Source: Alphaproteobacteria bacterium LSUCC0719 | GTDB lineage: Bacteria; Pseudomonadota; Alphaproteobacteria; Puniceispirillales; Puniceispirillaceae | Reading direction: 5' to 3' | DNA: 64,000 bases | Assembly: GCA_040839025.1 (NCBI GenBank) | Contig: JBFPJN010000004.1 | Location: 186,001 to 250,000, forward strand | Shown: positions 8,430 through 16,939 of the stretch, one piece after another | Position numbering within the stretch: the first letter of the stretch is position 1 | How the letters are laid out: each line of letters opens with the position of its first letter | Translations under genes and position numbers: made by a program | Notes under the pieces: model-generated | The model's database searches: none | What the model was told of the DNA's origin: nothing | The model's input: only the letters and a program-made list of their open reading frames with translations

Positions 8430-9329
8430 ATGATATCCTGCGTCTGCCATCACCTTGTTCGGGTCGGACGTAACGTTATGGCGCCGTGGCATGGCCGGAC
8501 CATCGGGCTTGTCGGTCTGCTGACTGCCAGCCTTTTTGCCGGGGCCGCACAGGCCAGCACATCATTGATTCTGCAATCCACAACCTCGACCGACAATTCA
8601 GGGCTGTATAATTACCTGCTGCCACACTACGCGTCTGTCAGCGGCGTCGAGGTGAAGGTGGTTGCAGTCGGAACCGGCCAGGCACTGGACAACGCCCGCA
8701 ATTGCGATGGCGATATCGTGATTGCACATGCCCGCGACCTGGAGATTGATTTCGTCTCCGCCGGCTTCGGCACCGAACGCCATGATCTGATGTATAACGA
8801 CTTTGTCATCGTCGGCCCAAACCACGACCCGGCCGGTATTGCCACCGCCAAAACCGTTGATGACGCCATGCGGGCCATTCATACCGGCAACGCGACATTC
8901 GCCTCGCGCGGTGACAATAGTGGCACCAACCGTGCCGAGCGGCGGCTGTGGACGGCAAGTGGCCACACACCGGACAGCGGGGACAGCGGCTGGTATCTGG
9001 AAACAGGCATGGGAATGGGCGCGACGCTGAATTTTGCCGTCCAGGCCGAGGCCTACACAGTCAGTGACAGGGCCACATGGCTTGCTTTTGGCAACAAGGC
9101 CGACCACCGGATTCTGTTTGAAGGCGATCCGAATCTGTTCAACCAGTATGGGGTAATCCCGGTATCGCCGACACGCTGTCCGATGATCCAGCATCAGGCC
9201 GCGCTGGATTTTCGGGACTGGCTGGTGTCCGACGAGGGTCAGGCCGCCATTGCCGCCTTCCAGAAACATGGCAGCCAGCTGTTCTTCCCGAACGCGGCCA
9301 AGGATGGTGCGGCGGTCGCAAGCCGGTAG
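8430..9329 (+). CDS. tupA: TupA-type tungstate-binding periplasmic protein
   Basis: The mature protein starts with LILQSTTSTDNSGLYNYLLP, where the TTST-x-x-SGL motif is the TupA oxyanion-binding signature. SRGDNSGTN near the middle supplies the second binding loop. A signal peptide ends around AAQAS. Two starts are possible: 8430 (behind AAGTGAGG) or 8478 (a more usual signal length but a weak ribosome site). TupA captures tungstate for an ABC importer, and tungsten is a cofactor of many formate dehydrogenases, so the location makes sense. No TupB permease or TupC ATPase follows; the next gene is a PHP phosphoesterase. Confidence 0.8.
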   Translation: MISCVCHHLVRVGRNVMAPWHGRTIGLVGLLTASLFAGAAQASTSLILQSTTSTDNSGLYNYLLPHYASVSGVEVKVVAVGTGQALDNARNCDGDIVIAHARDLEIDFVSAGFGTERHDLMYNDFVIVGPNHDPAGIATAKTVDDAMRAIHTGNATFASRGDNSGTNRAERRLWTASGHTPDSGDSGWYLETGMGMGATLNFAVQAEAYTVSDRATWLAFGNKADHRILFEGDPNLFNQYGVIPVSPTRCPMIQHQAALDFRDWLVSDEGQAAIAAFQKHGSQLFFPNAAKDGAAVASR

Positions 9330-9444
9330 GCGGGCAGGACAGAAAACGTAAATTGCCGCACAGTTCCGGGACGGTCTCATTACATCCTGACAGGTGACAG
9401 TCATGATGCCATCATGGCAGCACCCGACCGGGAGGAGCTGATCC

Positions 9445-10377
9445 ATGGCAACAACATTGTTCACATCATCAGGCAACGTATTTCGTGGCAATCTGCACGG
9501 CCACTCGACACATTCAGACGGACAGAACAGCCCGCAACAGGTTGTGCAGCTGTACCGCGAGGCAGGGTATGATTTCACCTGCCTGTCGGAACATTACTGG
9601 ACCGACCCGCGCTTTGCCGCACCAACCATCATTGATGCCACGGAATTTGACGGGCCTGATTTCATCACCATCATTTCGGCTGAACTTCACTGTCCCGGCA
9701 AGGCATATGACCGCGATGGCCTGTGGCACATTCTGGCCAATGGTCTGCCGGTCGACTTTGCGATGGCGGATGAATCCGAGACCGGACCGCAGCTTGTTGC
9801 GCGTGCGGTGGCGGCGGGAGCCTATGTCACCATTGCGCATCCCGAATGGTACCACCTGACCGATGACGAGGCACACAGCCTGGCGAAGGCAGGCGCGCAT
9901 GGGGTGGAGATCTACAATCACAGCTCGGCCATAGAAACCGCGCGGGGTGGCGGCATTGCGGCACTCGACCTGCTGCTTCACAAGGGTCATCGGCTTCATC
10001 TGGCGGCAACCGATGATTCGCACCACATCCCGGATGACGGCTTTGGCGGATGGGTCATGGTGGCAGCCGACCGGCTGGCGGCGACAGACATTGTTGCCGC
10101 GCTGAAGCGCGGCAGCTTCTATGCCTCGACCGGGCCAAGCTTTACCGACCTCGTCCTTGACGGAACCACCCTGCATGTCGGCACCTCGCCGGTGGATCGG
10201 GTGATTCTGGCGGCTGAGAATCACCAGGCGCTTTACGTTGCCGGATCCGGTCTGACGACGGCACGGTTCGATCTGGGCACACTGGACAGCAGCTTCATCC
10301 GCGTCGTTGCCATTGATGCACAGGGGCATTGTGCCTGGTCAAACCCGTACTGGACCGAAACTATTCATCAGCAATGA
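9445..10377 (+). CDS. PHP-domain phosphoesterase
   Basis: A 310-residue PHP-family metal-dependent hydrolase. The N terminus has GNLHGHSTHSDGQ (H-x-H and Asp ligands), then SEHY, then HPEWYH, and a later DDSHH, matching the PHP metal-ligand order. There is no signal peptide, so it is cytosolic. A strong GGGAGGAG precedes the ATG. A C-terminal beta-rich part (about residues 230-310) may be a separate sandwich domain. The substrate cannot be inferred. Confidence 0.8.
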   Translation: MATTLFTSSGNVFRGNLHGHSTHSDGQNSPQQVVQLYREAGYDFTCLSEHYWTDPRFAAPTIIDATEFDGPDFITIISAELHCPGKAYDRDGLWHILANGLPVDFAMADESETGPQLVARAVAAGAYVTIAHPEWYHLTDDEAHSLAKAGAHGVEIYNHSSAIETARGGGIAALDLLLHKGHRLHLAATDDSHHIPDDGFGGWVMVAADRLAATDIVAALKRGSFYASTGPSFTDLVLDGTTLHVGTSPVDRVILAAENHQALYVAGSGLTTARFDLGTLDSSFIRVVAIDAQGHCAWSNPYWTETIHQQ

Positions 10378-10423
10378 CAGCGTGGTGGTTGTGTCGGCGG
10401 CGGCCACACCCCAAATCAGAGAC

Positions 10424-11032
10424 ATGACAATATATCGTTTTGCCCGCACCCTTGAATCCCTGCGCACAGGATGCCGGGCCATTCTCATGGCCACCCTGAT
10501 CGCCCTGGCCGCGATCTTGCCAGTATCGGTTGTACAGGCCGAGCCGCTTGCTGAGGCGATAGCAAAGATCGACGCCGACGTCCTGTTCCTGCGACACGCA
10601 CTTGCCCCGGGCTATGGCGATCCGGCACAGTTTGATGTCGCCGACTGCGCCACGCAACGCAATCTGAATGATGAAGGACGTGCCCAGTCGCGGGCCATTG
10701 GCGCCTACATGATGCGCCATGACATTGTGCCGGATGCCATCTTCAGCAGCCAATGGTGCCGATGCCAGGACACCGCCAGCGAAATGGCCATCGGCCCGTT
10801 TACGACCCATATCGGGCTGAATTCCTTTTTCAACGGGCATGTCGACCGTGACCGGACTCTGGCGGCGCTTCGCGCGCATATGGCGCAGATCGCGCCAAAC
10901 AGGCTGGAATTGATGGTCACCCATCAGGTGGTCATCAGCGCCATCACCGGCATCGCCCCGCGAAGTGGCGGCATCGTTGTCTATAACAGCCGCACAGGCG
11001 ATGCTGTTTCAGTGCCGATCATGATCGACTAG
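10424..11032 (+). CDS. Secreted histidine phosphatase family protein
   Basis: A 202-residue protein with an N-terminal hydrophobic segment (ILMATLIALAAILPVSVVQA) ending in a probable signal-peptidase site. The phosphatase core follows: LFLRHA with the catalytic RH, SSQWCRCQDTA, and VTHQVVISAITG with the second catalytic His. A periplasmic phosphomonoesterase role is likely; the substrate is unknown. The start at 10424 is preferred because upstream codons overlap the PHP gene and read as a shadow. Confidence 0.75.
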   Translation: MTIYRFARTLESLRTGCRAILMATLIALAAILPVSVVQAEPLAEAIAKIDADVLFLRHALAPGYGDPAQFDVADCATQRNLNDEGRAQSRAIGAYMMRHDIVPDAIFSSQWCRCQDTASEMAIGPFTTHIGLNSFFNGHVDRDRTLAALRAHMAQIAPNRLELMVTHQVVISAITGIAPRSGGIVVYNSRTGDAVSVPIMID

Positions 11033-11053
11033 ATTTCCGGCATCCCCCACCCA

Positions 11054-11241
11054 AAAACTTCGACAAATATAACAAACGGGCCGGCCATGCCGACCCGCCC
11101 AAAACTTTGATAAATATAACAAACGGGCCGGCCATGCCGACCCGCCCAAAACTTCGACAAATATAACAAACGGGCCGGCCATGCCGACCCGCCAAAAACT
11201 TTGACAAATATAACAAACGGGCCGGCCATGCCGACCCGTTT
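11054..11241. repeat. Four tandem 47-bp repeats, each with a GC hairpin
   Basis: Four consecutive units of exactly 47 bp (11054-11100, 11101-11147, 11148-11194, 11195-11241) differ at only a few positions. Each holds AAATATAACAAA followed by GGGCCGGC-CAT-GCCGACCC, an 8-bp stem with one mismatch and a 3-nt loop. In the last copy the stem is bracketed by AAAC and GTTT, so it resembles a short bidirectional terminator. The array starts 21 bp after the phosphatase stop and ends shortly before the hsp20 promoter. The open frame across it on the minus strand is a repeat artefact. Confidence 0.9.
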
Positions 11242-11372
11242 GCAGGGAGGAACCATGAAGGTATGGTCAAAGAATGGGCTGCCAGCATGGTCGTAAAATG
11301 GTCCGAAAAAGGCCATTTGAAGGCAGAGTCACATATCCTGACGGCAGGCTGGCACGTTGGTCTCAAGGCCCT

Positions 11373-11400
11373 CTTGAACAGCCGTTCTGCCGCCCTATAT
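11373..11400 (+). promoter_or_regulatory. Sigma32 (RpoH)-type heat-shock promoter of hsp20
   Basis: CTTGAAC (11373-11379) and CCCTATAT (11393-11400) are separated by 13 bp, closely matching the RpoH consensus CTTGAAA / CCCCATNT. It lies about 100 bp upstream of the hsp20 start, leaving a leader long enough for post-transcriptional (thermosensor-like) control. Confidence 0.7.
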
Positions 11401-11501
11401 CAGGTGTGTAACGCCGAAACGGGTTACAAAAACCATATGTCAAACCGTCGTCTTGCCTGAAAGGGAGACGACACCAAACTCGCTTGAAAGAGGAGATGAA
11501 A

Positions 11502-11936
11502 ATGACTCTGTTTACCACCCCTATGGCTCGCCAGTTCGTTGGCTTTGACTCGCTTTTTGATGAGCTGAACCGCCTTGCCGACCGCAAGGAACCGAACTAC
11601 CCCGCCTACAACATCGCCAAGGATGATGAAGAGCATTACCGGATCGAGCTTGCGCTTGCCGGATTTGGTGCCGATGACATCAGCATCCAGACCGAAAAGG
11701 GCGTGCTGACCATTGAAGCCAGCAAGGGCGAGGATACAGGCAACTATGTCTATCAGGGCATCGCGCAGCGCGGCTTTTCGAAAATGTTCCGCCTTGCCGA
11801 ATATATGAAGGTCGAGGACGCGCAATTTGTCGACGGAATCCTGACCGTCTTCCTGAAGCGTGAAATTCCGGAAGCCGACAAGCCGAAGCAGATCAGCATC
11901 AGCAACAAGCCGAAGAAACTGATCAAGGCAGCCTGA
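11502..11936 (+). CDS. Hsp20 family small heat-shock protein (IbpA-like)
   Basis: A 144-residue small heat-shock protein. The alpha-crystallin domain covers about residues 30-125, including PAYNIAKDDEEHYRIELALAG at its start and the later GVLTIEASKG and FRLAEYMKVEDAQFVDGILT. The motif at residue 100 onward (DGILTVFLKREIPE) is the end-of-domain strand with the usual G-x-L. It binds unfolding proteins without ATP. The ATG at 11502 follows GAGGAGATGAAA. A heat-shock promoter lies upstream and a strong terminator downstream, so it is monocistronic. Confidence 0.92.
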   Translation: MTLFTTPMARQFVGFDSLFDELNRLADRKEPNYPAYNIAKDDEEHYRIELALAGFGADDISIQTEKGVLTIEASKGEDTGNYVYQGIAQRGFSKMFRLAEYMKVEDAQFVDGILTVFLKREIPEADKPKQISISNKPKKLIKAA

Positions 11937-11965
11937 CGCCTGGTATCACGGCCCACAACAGGGGT

Positions 11966-11995
11966 GGCGGTCATCTATGACCGCCGCCTTTTTTT
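11966..11995 (+). terminator. Rho-independent terminator after hsp20
   Basis: An 8-bp perfect stem (GGCGGTCA / TGACCGCC) with a TCTA loop, then GCC and seven T. It begins about 30 bp after the hsp20 stop. Confidence 0.9.
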
Positions 11996-12087
11996 GCGCG
12001 CCGAGTCCTGTATGGGCATCCGTCTGCGGGGGCAGATGATGACAACACCCACAAGGATGGATCATGTCATGCCAGAAAAAGATCCCC

Positions 12088-12103
12088 GGTGGCGAAAGCC
12101 ACC
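12088..12103 (+). other. GNRA-tetraloop hairpin upstream of a small ORF
   Basis: GGTGGC-GAAA-GCCACC forms a perfect 6-bp stem with a GAAA tetraloop. It lies 28 bp before the 44-codon reading frame that follows and may belong to its leader. Confidence 0.4.
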
Positions 12104-12131
12104 AGGGAACCGAGTTTCAGGAGGGAGAAAC

Positions 12132-12266
12132 ATGAAAAACTGCTCATGCACCCTCTGTAACGTCGATCCGAAAAATTTGTTTAATCTGCCGATACCGTGC
12201 CGGCTACATAACCCGGCCAGAGATCCCGGCCAAATATCATTGCCGGAGCGGGTAAAACTATCCTAG
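12132..12266 (+). CDS. Possible 44-residue Cys-rich small protein
   Basis: A short frame starts MKNCSCTLCNVDPKNLF and ends in VKLS. It is preceded by GGAGGGAGAAAC, a very good ribosome site, and the Cys-x-Cys-x-x-Cys spacing at residues 4-9 would suit a metal site. It ends 39 bp before the GST gene, so it could be its leader cistron. I do not recognise the family. The longer in-frame extension to 11964 crosses the terminator and is not believed. Confidence 0.35.
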   Translation: MKNCSCTLCNVDPKNLFNLPIPCRLHNPARDPGQISLPERVKLS

Positions 12267-12305
12267 AGACAATACCGGCCCCCACTTTTCAGGAACAGAT
12301 ACACA

Positions 12306-13226
12306 ATGTCCGCATTCATTCTTCACCATTACTGGCCGTCCCCTTTCGCCCACAAGGTTCGTATCGCCCTGAACATGATCGGCGCGCCATGGATATCGGT
12401 GGAAATCCCCCGCGTGCCGCCAAAACCCCTGCTGATGCCCATGACAGCAAGCTATCGACGCACCCCGGTCATGCAGGTGGGGGCGGATATTCACTGTGAC
12501 ACACAGAATATCGCCCGCGCGCTCGGCGAGGCCGGATACGAGGACAAGCTGTTCCCGAATGGCAGCCGCGGCCAGGTCATGGCGCTGTCCAGCTGGATCG
12601 ATCAGGCGATCGTCGAACTCGCCATCCGGATTGTCATCACCACCTCGATCGGCACCGCGCCGCCAGAATTCATCAAGGATCGCGGTGATCTCTATTTCGG
12701 GCCAGGCTGGAGCGAAGCGACGCTGAAGGCAGAGCTGCCAGCGGTGGTGCTGCAACTGTCAGCGCAGCTTGATCAGATCGAGGCAGCCCTGTCGGAACAG
12801 CCATTCCTGGCGGGTGACCGTCCCTCATGGGCGGATGCCGGAATGGCCTTTCTTGCCTGGCTGCTTCGTGGGCGCTGGGACGGCGGGGGTAATCTTCTGG
12901 CGCGTTATCCGGCGATCGAACGGGTTGAAACGGCGCTTGCCACCAATGCGTCCGACCATGACCCGACAATCACAGCCGAGGAGGCACTTGCCATCGCCCG
13001 TGATGCCACACCACTGTCGCCGACAGGGCTGCACAATCCGGCCTCGAACCTGACACCCGGCCAGAATGTGATCATCCGGCCAAAAGCGCATTCATCCGAC
13101 CCGGATATAACCGGGCGACTGCGCTATCTCGATCCGACCCGTGTGTCGATCGATCATGAAAGTCCCGAGACAGGGCCGGTGGCCGTGCATCTTCCTGTCG
13201 CGGGCTACCGGATCACCGCGGCCTGA
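12306..13226 (+). CDS. Glutathione S-transferase family protein
   Basis: A 306-residue protein. Residues 1-80 form the thioredoxin-like GST N domain (LHHYWPSPFAHKVRIAL, with SPFAHKVR at the glutathione-site helix), and 95-200 the helical C domain (WADAGMAF). About 90 further residues follow (LTPGQNVIIRPKAHSSDP), an extension beyond a typical 200-220-residue GST and probably a separate small beta domain. The catalytic Ser or Cys of the SPF motif is Ser here. Substrate unknown. Confidence 0.8.
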   Translation: MSAFILHHYWPSPFAHKVRIALNMIGAPWISVEIPRVPPKPLLMPMTASYRRTPVMQVGADIHCDTQNIARALGEAGYEDKLFPNGSRGQVMALSSWIDQAIVELAIRIVITTSIGTAPPEFIKDRGDLYFGPGWSEATLKAELPAVVLQLSAQLDQIEAALSEQPFLAGDRPSWADAGMAFLAWLLRGRWDGGGNLLARYPAIERVETALATNASDHDPTITAEEALAIARDATPLSPTGLHNPASNLTPGQNVIIRPKAHSSDPDITGRLRYLDPTRVSIDHESPETGPVAVHLPVAGYRITAA

Positions 13227-13236
13227 CAGCAGGGCG

Positions 13237-14217
13237 CTAGCCGGTGAATCTGTCGGTGATCATCGCCAGATCGCGACATTCGGGCACCGGGCTGATCACC
13301 CGCCCGTCACCGGCATGCTGGAGCAGATTGTCGACGACAAGGTTGCCCATGGCGCGGCGGGTCTCGACAGTGGCACTGCCGATATGCGGTGTCAGCACCA
13401 CATTCGGCATGGTGAACAGCACCTCGGGCACATTCGGCTCGTCGGCAAAGACATCCAGTCCGGCCGCACCAAGTCGTCCGTCCTGAAGCGCGGCGACAAG
13501 CGCCGGTTCATCCACAACCGACCCACGCGACACATTGACCAGCAATCCATCCGGCCCCAGCGCGTCAAGCACCTTGCGATCGACGATGCCACGCGTATCG
13601 GCCCCGCCGGGGGTAACCACAAACAGCACCTCGCAGGCAGCAGCCATCTCGGCAAGATCATCATAATACCGGTAGGGAACATCACGCGGTGTACGGTTGT
13701 GATAGGCGATTTCGGCATGAAATGGCGCCAGCTTTTTGGCCAGCGCAAGACCGATCCGGCCAAGACCGAGAATCCCGACCCGCCGGTGATCCGCCGAGCG
13801 GGACAGTTTGATGTGGCCCTCGCTTGCCCACTGCCCGGCCCGGACATAGGCGTCACTGGCCAGAAGATTGCGATAACTTGCCAGCATCAGCATCAATGCC
13901 GTTGTCGCCACCTCGTCATTCAGCACCTGCGGCGTGTGCGTCACAAGCACGCCCCGCGACAGCGACAGCTCGACATCGATGGCGTCATAGCCAACGCCAT
14001 AATTGCTGATCAACGCCAGATTCGGCATCGCATCCATCCAGTCGCGCGGCACCCCGTAATGCCCGTCGGTCAGCGCATATCTGATGGTCTTGCCCTCGCG
14101 ATCGAGGAAGGACGGCATGTCATCAATCCGATGTGCGTCATGCAGGGCAAGGCGGCCTTCAAGCCGGCTGCGCATCTCGTCGGTGATATCACCGATGATA
14201 AGAAGGCCATCTGTCAT
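13237..14217 (-). CDS. D-isomer-specific 2-hydroxyacid dehydrogenase
   Basis: A 326-residue NAD(P)-dependent enzyme of the hydroxypyruvate/glyoxylate reductase type. The Rossmann motif is GILGLGRIGLALAKK. The catalytic residues are seen in VNVSRGSVVDEPAL (Arg), DVFADEPNVPE (Glu) and LTPHIGSATVETR (His). It is encoded next to sugar-acid genes and could reduce glyoxylate, hydroxypyruvate or a keto-acid product of that pathway. It is convergent with the GST gene, with only 10 bp between the stops. Confidence 0.85.
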   Translation of the reverse strand: MTDGLLIIGDITDEMRSRLEGRLALHDAHRIDDMPSFLDREGKTIRYALTDGHYGVPRDWMDAMPNLALISNYGVGYDAIDVELSLSRGVLVTHTPQVLNDEVATTALMLMLASYRNLLASDAYVRAGQWASEGHIKLSRSADHRRVGILGLGRIGLALAKKLAPFHAEIAYHNRTPRDVPYRYYDDLAEMAAACEVLFVVTPGGADTRGIVDRKVLDALGPDGLLVNVSRGSVVDEPALVAALQDGRLGAAGLDVFADEPNVPEVLFTMPNVVLTPHIGSATVETRRAMGNLVVDNLLQHAGDGRVISPVPECRDLAMITDRFTG

Positions 14218-14294
14218 TGGCTGGTTTCCATATGTTTGTCTTCACCTCTATTGCGCCTCACCGCCCCACCGGCACCCATCCCGGCATGATGGCA

Positions 14295-15806
14295 TTACAT
14301 GGTCGCACCAATCTGCCAGGGAACGAATTCATAATCACCAAGCCCCTGCGCCTCGGATTTCGACCGGGCCCCGGACGCCACATCCAGCAGCATGTCATAG
14401 ATCTGGCGTCCCATCTGCTCGAGTGACCGCCCCTCGGTCAGCATCGCGCCGGCATTGATGTCCATATCCGCGATCAGCCTGTCATACATTTCGGTATTTG
14501 TGGCAATCTTGATACAGGGAGACGGCTTGGACCCGAAGGCAGACCCCCGTCCGGTCGTGAAGGTCACCAGATTGCAACCGCTGGCAATCTGACCTGTCAC
14601 CGATGCCGGATCATAGCCGGGCGAATCCATGAAGGTGAACCCACGCGCCGTCACCGGCTCGGCATATTTATAGACCCCGGCAAGCGGAGATGTGCCACCC
14701 TTTGCCGCCGCACCAAGTGATTTTTCAAGAATGGTTGTCAGCCCGCCCCTTTTGTTGCCGGGGCTGGGATTGTTGTCCATCGATCCACGATTGCGCTCTG
14801 TATAGTCCTGCCACCAGTCAATGAGATCGACGAGCCGGCGACCTGTGGCCGCATCGACAGCGCGCCGCGTCAAAAGATGCTCAGCCCCATAGATCTCGGG
14901 GGTTTCGGCAAGCACCCCGGTGCCCCCCTGTGCCACCAGCAGGTCACAGGCATAGCCAAGCGCCGGGTTCGCGGTAACGCCGGACAAGGCGTCCGATCCA
15001 CCACATTGCAATGCCACCATAAGTTCCGATGCCGGGCAGGGCGTGCGGGTTGACTTGTTCACTTCGGGAAGCATCTCGCGCACCATCGCGATGCCGGCCT
15101 CGACCGTCTTTGCAAGCCCCATCGAATCCTGAATGTTCATGGTCTTGAAAAGCGGCCCCTGTTTCAGGCCATAGGCCTCGAGCAACCAGTCGATCTGGTT
15201 CATTTCACAGCCAAGTCCGACCATCAGCACGCCGCCATGGTTCGGGTTTTTGGCATAACCCCACATGACCCGTTGCAGCGCTTCAAACCCCTCTCCGGAC
15301 CCGGCCATGCCACAGCCGGTCCCGTGAACAAACGCCACCACACCGTCAACATTCGGATAGCTGGCCATTTCCTCGGGCCCGAAGGCGGAGGCAATCATCC
15401 TGGCGGCCGTGGCCGAACAATTCACCGATGTCAGGATGCCGATATAGTTGCGCGTGCCGACCCGGCCATTCTCGCGCTGGAACCCCATGAAACTGTCCCG
15501 CGCCGAAGCCTCGACAGGCACAACCGGACGCAGGTCGGTGGCGAACTCATAGGTCGCCTCGGTGGCGCGAAACTCGACATTCTGCACATGGACATGTGCG
15601 CCGACCGGAATGTCTTCGCTGGCATAGCCAATCACCTGCGCATATTTGCGGATTTCCTCGCCGGCCTTGATCGGGCGCGTTGCCAGCTTGTGGTTGCGCG
15701 GAATGATGGCCTGCGTCACCACATCCTCGACCGGTGTTCCGGCCTCGAGGGTCTGGGTGGCGGTGATGACATTGTCAGCTGGATCGAGGCGGATGGTCTT
15801 GGACAT
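14295..15806 (-). CDS. UxaA family sugar-acid dehydratase (altronate/galactarate dehydratase-like)
   Basis: A 503-residue enzyme. Residues 1-90 form the SAF-like N domain (AVE/GTPVEDVV type), and the rest is the UxaA/GarD catalytic domain with HGTGCGMAGSGEG, ENGRVGTRNYIGILTSVNC and a C-terminal SPGYDPASVTGQIASGCN. The family dehydrates sugar acids with a metal centre; the actual substrate here is unknown. The start at 15806 (MSKTIRLDP) is chosen over the longer frame to 15881 because the extension is not family-like. It is divergent from the SDR gene, with shared promoter space of about 345 bp. Confidence 0.8.
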   Translation of the reverse strand: MSKTIRLDPADNVITATQTLEAGTPVEDVVTQAIIPRNHKLATRPIKAGEEIRKYAQVIGYASEDIPVGAHVHVQNVEFRATEATYEFATDLRPVVPVEASARDSFMGFQRENGRVGTRNYIGILTSVNCSATAARMIASAFGPEEMASYPNVDGVVAFVHGTGCGMAGSGEGFEALQRVMWGYAKNPNHGGVLMVGLGCEMNQIDWLLEAYGLKQGPLFKTMNIQDSMGLAKTVEAGIAMVREMLPEVNKSTRTPCPASELMVALQCGGSDALSGVTANPALGYACDLLVAQGGTGVLAETPEIYGAEHLLTRRAVDAATGRRLVDLIDWWQDYTERNRGSMDNNPSPGNKRGGLTTILEKSLGAAAKGGTSPLAGVYKYAEPVTARGFTFMDSPGYDPASVTGQIASGCNLVTFTTGRGSAFGSKPSPCIKIATNTEMYDRLIADMDINAGAMLTEGRSLEQMGRQIYDMLLDVASGARSKSEAQGLGDYEFVPWQIGATM

Positions 15807-16150
15807 GTCGGAACGACTTTCATGAAATACAGTGCGGTTGGCGTGATGGTGCGGTTGGCATGCCGCCACCGGAAACGGCAAAGCTGTTTCCGGACCGAAG
15901 GAGGTTTGCGGTCTTCCTGTGCGGCGGGCCGTTCACCTGAGCTGAAAGTAAAGGAATGCCGGCCAGCGCTTGTCAAGCTGGAAACCCTTGAAATTGTGGA
16001 TTGCTCATGGCCAAAGGCGTGACCGCGTGGCAGGATAGCGCCAGTAATGACAGGCACCGAAACCGGCCCGATAATGGGCCGACCGGCCAGCGCGTCAAAG
16101 CGTGATACAGGTCGACACCTGTGGGGACGAATTATCTTGTGGAGGGACGC
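15807..16150. other. Divergent promoter region, 344 bp
   Basis: This gap lies between the divergent UxaA-type and SDR genes. No gene, strong hairpin or clear -35/-10 pair was recognised in it. It must hold promoters for both directions; the SDR ribosome site (GGAGGG) is at its right end. Confidence 0.5.
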
Positions 16151-16894
16151 ATGACACAACAGGGCAGACTGGCCGGCAAGACGGCACTGATCACCGCCGC
16201 CGGCCAGGGAATAGGCCGTGCCACGGCGCTGGCAATGGCGGCCGAGGGTGCCGAGGTTTTCGCCACAGATATCAATGCTGAAACCCTGGCAAAACTTGAC
16301 GGCACCGACCGGATCACCACCTTCACACTGGATGTCATGAATGCGGCGTCAATCACCGATGGTGTCACCCGCATCAATCCCGATATTCTGTTCAACTGCG
16401 CCGGGTTCGTTCATCACGGCACCATTCTTGACGCCACCGACGAAGAGTGGAATTTCGGGTTCGAGCTGAATGTCAGATCAATGTACTGGACCTCGCGCGC
16501 CGCCATTCCCGGCATGGTTGAGCGAGGTTCCGGATCAATCATCAACATGTCCTCGGTGGCTTCATCGGTCATCGGCGCGCCAAACAGATTTGTCTATGGT
16601 GCCAGCAAAGCCGCGGTGATTGGCCTGACGAAGTCAATTGCCACCGATTTTGTTACCACCGGCCTTCGCTGCAACGCGATCTGCCCCGGCACGGTTGAAA
16701 GCCCCTCGCTTGAGGACCGGCTGAACAACACAGGTGATTATGACAAGGCCAGAACGGACTTTATCGCCCGCCAGCCAATGGGCCGCTTTGGCAAAGCCGA
16801 GGAAATCGCCGCGCTGGCAGTCTATCTGGCCTCTGACGACAGCGCCTTTGTGACGGGTCAGGCCATCAACATTGACGGCGGCTGGACTGCCTGA
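16151..16894 (+). CDS. Short-chain dehydrogenase/reductase, sugar-acid pathway
   Basis: A 247-residue SDR. TAAGQGIGRA is the cofactor loop, NCAG the core motif, MSSVAS the catalytic Ser region, and YGASK the catalytic Tyr/Lys. The C-terminal end GQAINIDGGW is classical. SDRs of this type oxidise 2-keto-3-deoxy-L-fuconate or a related 3-deoxy sugar acid, and the FAH-type hydrolase two genes on fits that. Start chosen at 16151 behind GGAGGG. It is the first gene of a rightward operon ending at 21266. Confidence 0.8.
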   Translation: MTQQGRLAGKTALITAAGQGIGRATALAMAAEGAEVFATDINAETLAKLDGTDRITTFTLDVMNAASITDGVTRINPDILFNCAGFVHHGTILDATDEEWNFGFELNVRSMYWTSRAAIPGMVERGSGSIINMSSVASSVIGAPNRFVYGASKAAVIGLTKSIATDFVTTGLRCNAICPGTVESPSLEDRLNNTGDYDKARTDFIARQPMGRFGKAEEIAALAVYLASDDSAFVTGQAINIDGGWTA

Positions 16895-16939
16895 CAGCGG
16901 GCACAGCAGAATAATGGACAGGGTAGCAGGGTTACAGCC

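Noticed and set aside
11019-11366. Minus-strand reading frame with repeating RHGRPVCYI-type peptide
   Set aside because: It is the translation of the 47-bp DNA repeat; the unit length is not a multiple of three, so successive units read in different frames and no protein design is visible.
11263-11460. A 65-codon frame before hsp20, and a 13-codon frame at 11255 behind GGGAGGAACC
   Set aside because: The longer frame contains the heat-shock promoter and has no family-like composition. The tiny frame could be a leader peptide, but there is no further support.
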